Below are positions 60,101 through 64,000 of a stretch of 64,000 bases of DNA, in pieces. The stretch spans positions 1 to 64,000 of the forward strand of contig NMRA01000849.1 of assembly GCA_002633005.1 (NCBI GenBank), read 5' to 3'. A program made the position numbers and the translations under genes. Each line of letters begins with the position of its first letter. Position 1 is the stretch's first letter. The DNA is from Phoronis australis (taxonomy: Eukaryota; Phoronida; Phoronidae). The notes under the pieces are model-generated. The model did not search any database. It was not told the origin of the DNA and was given only the letters and a program-made list of their open reading frames with translations.

Positions 60101-60627
60101 GGAATGTAGTCTCTGAGTGTAGCTGTCCTTGAATTAAAGTCACCTGTCAAAATAACCCGTGAGTGGTTAAATTTCCCATTACTCTTTAAGCAGGTAAAGT
60201 CATCCTCGAGACGATCAACACCTCAGTCAGAAATGTCGTGGCTGTAGTATGCTGACCCTTCGGGAGGGAGATAAATAAAACCTATTATTACATCTGGCTT
60301 GTCTGAGCCAGCAAACAAATCTTTCAGATGCAAATATACTCTGTCTTCCAAATTCTCACAGATGCGCGTTATTTTGGTTCCTAAATTGTTCTTTACCATT
60401 ACTGTCACTCCACCAGATACTTTGCCGTTATGTATGTTTCGTACTGATGTGAACGTGGAATAATTTTCTAAGAGATCGCCAAATTCATGCTCTGCTCCTG
60501 CGTGTGATTCAATGAATCCTATGAGGTCGTAGTTTCTAATTATTTTTTTAATTTCTCCTTTGTTTTGTCGTAGCTTACTTTCTAGCCCCCCTATGTTCCA
60601 TGATCCTATTTTCATTTCTCTTGTCAT
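57143..60627 (-). pseudogene. LINE ORF2: endonuclease / reverse transcriptase, two lesions
   Basis: About 1,160 codons. The APE-type endonuclease starts GSWNIGG (Asn), IGFIESHAG (Glu) and continues after the lesion with ILTGDFNS and YDQSDHFPI. The RT has VPIYKKGD, CAFVDFSKAFDSL, GVKQGCILSP, LLFADDLVLVA and YKYLGVTFS, so both palm aspartates are present. The C-terminus has a C-x2-C...H...C knuckle (RLCEIC .. EIHLLLNC). Lesion 1 is a TGA at 60223-60225 inside the endonuclease, with the same frame open on both sides. Lesion 2 is a frame change at the G run 57646-57649, after which the C-terminal part (57595-57143) lies in another frame. The protein would nick target DNA and copy the RNA in place (target-primed reverse transcription). 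Confidence 0.9.
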
Positions 60628-60628
60628 T

Positions 60629-60639
60629 GTTTGCTATTG
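60629..60639 (-). promoter_or_regulatory. CAATAGCAAAC motif before ORF2, overlapping the ORF1 stop
   Basis: The minus strand reads CAATAGCAAAC, then A, then the ORF2 ATG. The TAG inside it is the ORF1 stop codon. The same 11 bases precede the ORF1 ATG at the same distance (61391-61401). It could serve termination-reinitiation of ribosomes; that role is inferred. Confidence 0.55.
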
Positions 60640-61389
60640 ACTGTCGTCCTCTTCATTTGTATCCGTTCTATCTCTGAAGATGTATCTATCCTCGTTGCAG
60701 ACAACTTTGTCTATATGATCGTCATACAGGTACATTTTCCTATTGTGATAAAGCTTATCGAATTTTATTGTGGCTTCTATAAAATTATTGTCTCTTGAGA
60801 ACTGCCATAACTTTGATCTAGCGATACGCACTTTCTTGCTGAAGTCTTCAGCCACTGAGTATTGAGTTTCACTCCTTAATTTTCTTTTGCCTTTTAAGAT
60901 CTGCATCTTGTCCTTGAACGAACTCAACTTTGCGATGATTGGTCGAGGTTTGCTAAAGTTCTTGCGACCAATCCTATGGGCCCGCTCAATCTTTACCTCT
61001 GATATGTCGAGGTGGTTATTGACTAGTTCCTTTACTGCAGTTTCCGCTTCTTCCCATGTTTCCGAATTCCCCTCGGGAATGCCGTGAAAAATTAGGTTGT
61101 CCCGTCTAGACCTATTCTCTAAATTATCCACCTTGCTTTCAAAGTGCGCCACCTGTTTTCTCAAACCGACATTTTCCTGCTTCATTTCCTTGCATTGACG
61201 ACTTAAGGATTCTATTTTACCAGACAAATCTTCTCTCATTTTCTCAAATTTTGTATTCATTTCTTCTAGTAGTTCTCTATTCGATATATCAAGTGGGTTA
61301 CTTTCAGGTTGAGTCATATATGAAGGTAAGGTCCGGTTGCGCAATCCTGTCGCAGGTCCTGCATTGGGTGTTCCTTTACCTCCTGGCAT
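60634..61389 (-). CDS. LINE ORF1 RNA-binding protein
   Basis: 251 residues, intact, ATG to TAG. Residues 1-35 are a Gly/Pro/Arg-rich start. Residues about 38-95 form a coiled coil (LLEEMNTKFEKMREDLSGKI and following heptads) for trimer or oligomer assembly. RRDNLIFHGIPE at about 95-106 opens an RRM-like RNA-binding domain. ERAHRIGRK and RPIIAKLSSFKDK lie in the middle, and a C-terminal domain follows to about 230. The tail is acidic (DRTDTNEEDDSQ). The architecture is that of L1-type ORF1 proteins, which coat the element's RNA. The stop lies 6 bases before the ORF2 start. Confidence 0.88.
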   Translation of the reverse strand: MPGGKGTPNAGPATGLRNRTLPSYMTQPESNPLDISNRELLEEMNTKFEKMREDLSGKIESLSRQCKEMKQENVGLRKQVAHFESKVDNLENRSRRDNLIFHGIPEGNSETWEEAETAVKELVNNHLDISEVKIERAHRIGRKNFSKPRPIIAKLSSFKDKMQILKGKRKLRSETQYSVAEDFSKKVRIARSKLWQFSRDNNFIEATIKFDKLYHNRKMYLYDDHIDKVVCNEDRYIFRDRTDTNEEDDSQ

Positions 61390-61390
61390 G

Positions 61391-61401
61391 GTTTGCTATT
61401 G
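61391..61401 (-). promoter_or_regulatory. CAATAGCAAAC motif before ORF1
   Basis: The minus strand reads CAATAGCAAAC, then C, then the ORF1 ATG: the same 11 bases and spacing as before ORF2. Confidence 0.5.
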
Positions 61402-61580
61402 TTACGTAACCTGTATATACACTGTAAACTGAAACAGAGCTCTGACACCTCAGTGTAGGTAACCCTATAGTAGGTTATGGAACTGTCTCAAAGTCGGTTT
61501 TCTCTCAGTCTAATGAAGTTTGACCAACCTTTAAGCGTTCTGTAGATGTTGAGTATCACTTTCTTCTGACTGAAGTCCAC

Positions 61581-61590
61581 AACACCATTT
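61581..61590. repeat. Target-site duplication, 5' side of LINE
   Basis: AACACCATTT, identical to 57005-57014. It lies 21 bp past the PHYHIP-like stop codon, so the LINE entered that gene's 3' UTR. Confidence 0.85.
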
Positions 61591-61611
61591 AAAAACCACC
61601 ATTGCTTCAGG

Positions 61612-63312
61612 CTATTTGTCAGCAACACAGCAACACATGAGAGATCTAAAGAAGTCTGTACACCTTTGCCGAAATGTTCTTCGTGAGTTATATATAGTGT
61701 TAAATGACGGTCGGGCTGAGCTGTGTGGATATGGAAGACACCTTCCTGTGGTAAAAATGTGTTCCAACCTTCCTTCTCTGCTAGCTTGGTTGTTAATGGT
61801 CTGGGGATTGTTTTGGTTGAAAAAGTTGAGTCTGACAGACGGGCTCAAACTATCAGAGCCGGAATTGTCGTGATCTACTTCGTCAACAGAGCCGGAATTA
61901 TAGTGATCTACTTCGTCAAACGCGCCGGCAGTTTTCTGAGCATCCGTTCGTCTACTGATTGCTTCCAAATCCGCATTGTTTGAAACATAAGGAATGCCAG
62001 GTCGGTAAATATCAGTTTCTGGTGGTCGAACCGCGGCTGCAGGTCTCACAAATGAGGTTGCACAAGTGGAATAGTCGACAGACGCCTTATTAAGAACGAC
62101 GTGAGTTTTTGAGACTTGCGGCAAATTAGTTTTGCTCGGCGGTGTCTTACACCTTGCTTGAGTCGCCTGTCTCTGGCGATATGCCTCCAAGGACGTAAAA
62201 CTTTGGTGAAGCCCTTCGTTTTCTTTTTTATTCCCGCTATTGACTTCAAAGAAAGTATTTCTCGATGATCTAAAAGGCAACTTTGAAGTAAGACTTTTTC
62301 TGTACGTTTGTGTACTTGCTAGTTTAACTTCACCTGAGCAATTGGATTTATTTCTGTGTTGAACTCCTTCTTCAGGCCTGACATGCGGATTGGATTTGTA
62401 AGAAGTAGATGCAAGACGAGATACGTCACTGGTCGCCTCTGAACTTGAGACTTTGGTGGCAGACATGGTCGAGATGATACTTTGCGGAGACCTAACAAGG
62501 TTATTGACTTTTCTTACATGTGAAGTTGGCTGGGTAGACTGTGCATTTGTTTTCCTGATGTTACAAACGTCACAATGCTCATATTTTGGAGAAGTGGAAC
62601 TTGTTTTTTTCATCAATTTTACGTCAGAAAATGTTGCTCCGAGTGTTATAGCTTTCTTCAGATCTATGCTTTCAGTGTAAAACATTTCAACCCAAATTTT
62701 ACCGATAACGTACCACTTTCCTTGCTGAGCTCGTTTCATGAACGGGTTGTCATATACATTCAACTTGAACAGACAACGGCTACAAAAGTTGTCGCGCTCA
62801 GAATTCGGTTTGGTCATCACTATAATAACGTAATGAGGACCATCCTTCCTCAAACAATAGAAATCAGCAAAATACAAGTTGCACTCATCCTTAAAATAGG
62901 GAGTTGGTATGAGCACGCGCCTGTCACCAAATGGCGACATCGGTGGAAATTCATATGTGTTGTTAGCAAGCGGATTGTTCACTGTGAAAAATATGCCCTT
63001 TAGTTTTCCATTGATAGGACAATCTTTGTCACCATTGTGATCTTTCAGACGTGGCTCTATCACATTGGATGTAGTCGAAATTGTGTCAAACACATTTCTT
63101 GGTTGGTTACGATAAAAAAAACCCACGGTTTTCCAACTCCACTGCTCATTCGAAACCATTTGCTTTGCCCTTCTGAACAGTTCCACAACATTGTTTCTTT
63201 CTTGGTGTTCCACTACAAAAGAAAGCACGTGCCCGTCATCATTACAACTAGTCGACTGGAATTTACTAATACAGTTGATAAGAGTACCAAATCGATTTTT
63301 ACAACTCCACAA
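61612..63312 (-). CDS. PHYHIP-like protein, large terminal exon with extended tail
   Basis: The frame of 566 codons opens directly after an in-frame TAG with TTG, not ATG, so it is an internal/terminal exon; the acceptor is probably at or just after 63313. Residues about 11-253 match the C-terminal domain of phytanoyl-CoA-hydroxylase-interacting proteins: VLSFVVEH, GKLKGIFF, NLYFADFYC, HYVIIVMTK, RDNFCSRCL, VEMFYTESIDL and the closing CDVCNIRK. Vertebrate members stop soon after that Cys pair, whereas this one runs on for some 310 residues rich in Ser, Thr, Asn, Arg and Pro. The tail includes an 11-residue tandem repeat (DEVDHYNSGSV / DEVDHDNSGSD) and ends FFRSLMCCCVADK, a Cys cluster that could be lipid-modified. 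The molecular function of the family is poorly defined. The N-terminal FN3 domain would lie in exons beyond this window. Confidence 0.78.
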   Translation of the reverse strand: MWSCKNRFGTLINCISKFQSTSCNDDGHVLSFVVEHQERNNVVELFRRAKQMVSNEQWSWKTVGFFYRNQPRNVFDTISTTSNVIEPRLKDHNGDKDCPINGKLKGIFFTVNNPLANNTYEFPPMSPFGDRRVLIPTPYFKDECNLYFADFYCLRKDGPHYVIIVMTKPNSERDNFCSRCLFKLNVYDNPFMKRAQQGKWYVIGKIWVEMFYTESIDLKKAITLGATFSDVKLMKKTSSTSPKYEHCDVCNIRKTNAQSTQPTSHVRKVNNLVRSPQSIISTMSATKVSSSEATSDVSRLASTSYKSNPHVRPEEGVQHRNKSNCSGEVKLASTQTYRKSLTSKLPFRSSRNTFFEVNSGNKKENEGLHQSFTSLEAYRQRQATQARCKTPPSKTNLPQVSKTHVVLNKASVDYSTCATSFVRPAAAVRPPETDIYRPGIPYVSNNADLEAISRRTDAQKTAGAFDEVDHYNSGSVDEVDHDNSGSDSLSPSVRLNFFNQNNPQTINNQASREGRLEHIFTTGRCLPYPHSSARPSFNTIYNSRRTFRQRCTDFFRSLMCCCVADK

Positions 63313-64000
63313 CTAGCAACTTCTTTCAGACACTCAGTGCCTCTTGCCAAAAAACGTTACTGGAATCTCAACCGCATGTTAAAGTTCCAAGAAAATTTTC
63401 AAATTTCACGCGACATGATGATTCTTTTAGAGTCAAGTCTGGAGTAAACATTTTTACATGTTTAAGATACATTCACATTACAATATCATTAATTTATGGC
63501 CGGAACATTTGGCTCTGAATTTCATAAAATAGCCACTTTAATTTTACAATGAATTTTCGTGGTTTCTAAGTATTTTTCAAGATATTTTTGCCACTCAATG
63601 TCTCTCGCCAAACTCAAACAATATTTTGATTTTATATTACAATATACTACGATATTCAGAGAAAAAACCCTTACAGATTTCCAGAAGCATTTTGTGAATA
63701 ATCAGGTTAAGAATAAACAAGACAAAGTTTCATTTCTGGAACCAATCCACAAAGCACACATGTAGCAGAATCCCGAGATTCCAATTTTACGAATAATATA
63801 TACTTGGTAGAATTTTTTGGCAAGATCTCCAATAAAAATATACTCCACAGAACTGAGGTATCTCCAGTAAGTTAGTTCAACCATACATGTAATAAGAAGG
63901 CGCTGCAGGCGGATAATCTATGTTAACAGGACAACACTGTCAGTCATACTACGAGTGGAGATGAAGTGGACAGTAGAAGACTAAGAGAGACGTGGAGAAG
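63313..64000. other. Probable intron upstream of the PHYHIP-like exon
   Basis: No further exon of the gene recognised on the minus strand; AT-rich. Confidence 0.4.

Larger units (their letters stand above)
57015..61580 (-). mobile_element. Full-length two-ORF LINE with perfect TSD
   Basis: A 4,566-bp non-LTR retrotransposon on the minus strand: 191-bp 5' UTR, ORF1 (61389-60634), 6-bp spacer, ORF2 (60627-57143), and a 128-bp 3' UTR with AATAAA (57036-57041) ending in a (CT)n tail instead of poly(A). Ten-base direct repeats (AACACCATTT) flank it exactly. The intact 5' end, intact ORF1 and perfect duplication indicate a young insertion, although ORF2 has one nonsense codon and one frameshift. 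ORF1 with coiled coil plus RRM recalls L1-type elements; the tail and C-terminal zinc knuckle resemble jockey/CR1-like elements. I do not assign a clade. Confidence 0.9.

Noticed and set aside
63037-63447. 136-residue plus-strand frame opposite the PHYHIP-like exon
   Set aside because: Mostly antisense to the recognised PHYHIP-like domain; no motif of its own.

Overview
The window is nuclear DNA from an invertebrate animal. It is AT-rich, its protein-coding exons are interrupted by GT-AG introns, and most of the rest is retrotransposons, tandem repeats and old duplications. The recognisable genes (ATP-grasp ligases of carnosine-synthase type, a PHYHIP-type protein, a THAP zinc finger) are metazoan. 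I cannot fix the phylum; a marine invertebrate is an inference. Two single-base Ns (27373 and 41705) mark contig joins, and each join is flanked by what looks like the same sequence placed twice.

Layout. 1-540: two candidate terminal exons of an unidentified gene. 670-3860: AAGATGGCCGCC repeats, a 265-bp solo-LTR-like insertion, a tRNA-derived SINE, nine exact-period 59-bp tandem units and a 99-bp duplication. 5121-9313: four exons of ATP-grasp ligase copy 1. 9314-26567: a long gene-poor stretch with a MITE-like element, one arm of a ~1-kb inverted duplication, TGTTACATTTTACG-type repeats and a LINE 3' fragment. 26568-32234: ATP-grasp ligase copy 2, with the same four-exon structure and identical exon lengths, interrupted by an N join. 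32375-39668: two ~0.5-kb inverted arms around a decayed Ty3/gypsy element (minus strand). 39671-43780: a ~2-kb block given twice across the second N; an older copy of part of it lies at 54480-55600. 45117-45349: a THAP-domain exon with an in-frame stop. 46000-48000: degenerate tandem repeats, some carrying CTCF-like motifs. 49850-52900: a heavily mutated retrotransposon reverse transcriptase. 55960-56760: another degenerate tandem array with a CTCF-like motif. 57015-61580: a full-length two-ORF LINE (minus strand) with a perfect 10-bp target-site duplication. 61612-63312: the terminal exon of a PHYHIP-like gene (minus strand) with a long unusual C-terminal tail; the LINE sits about 21 bp past its stop codon.

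How the genes relate. The two ATP-grasp genes lie head-to-tail about 22 kb apart and are about 70% identical in their last exon, so they are diverged tandem paralogues. They probably join two amino-acid-like substrates using ATP, but the substrates cannot be read from sequence. The PHYHIP-like gene and the LINE share orientation, so the LINE probably now forms much of that gene's 3' transcript region. The remaining content is mobile-element debris without evident host function.
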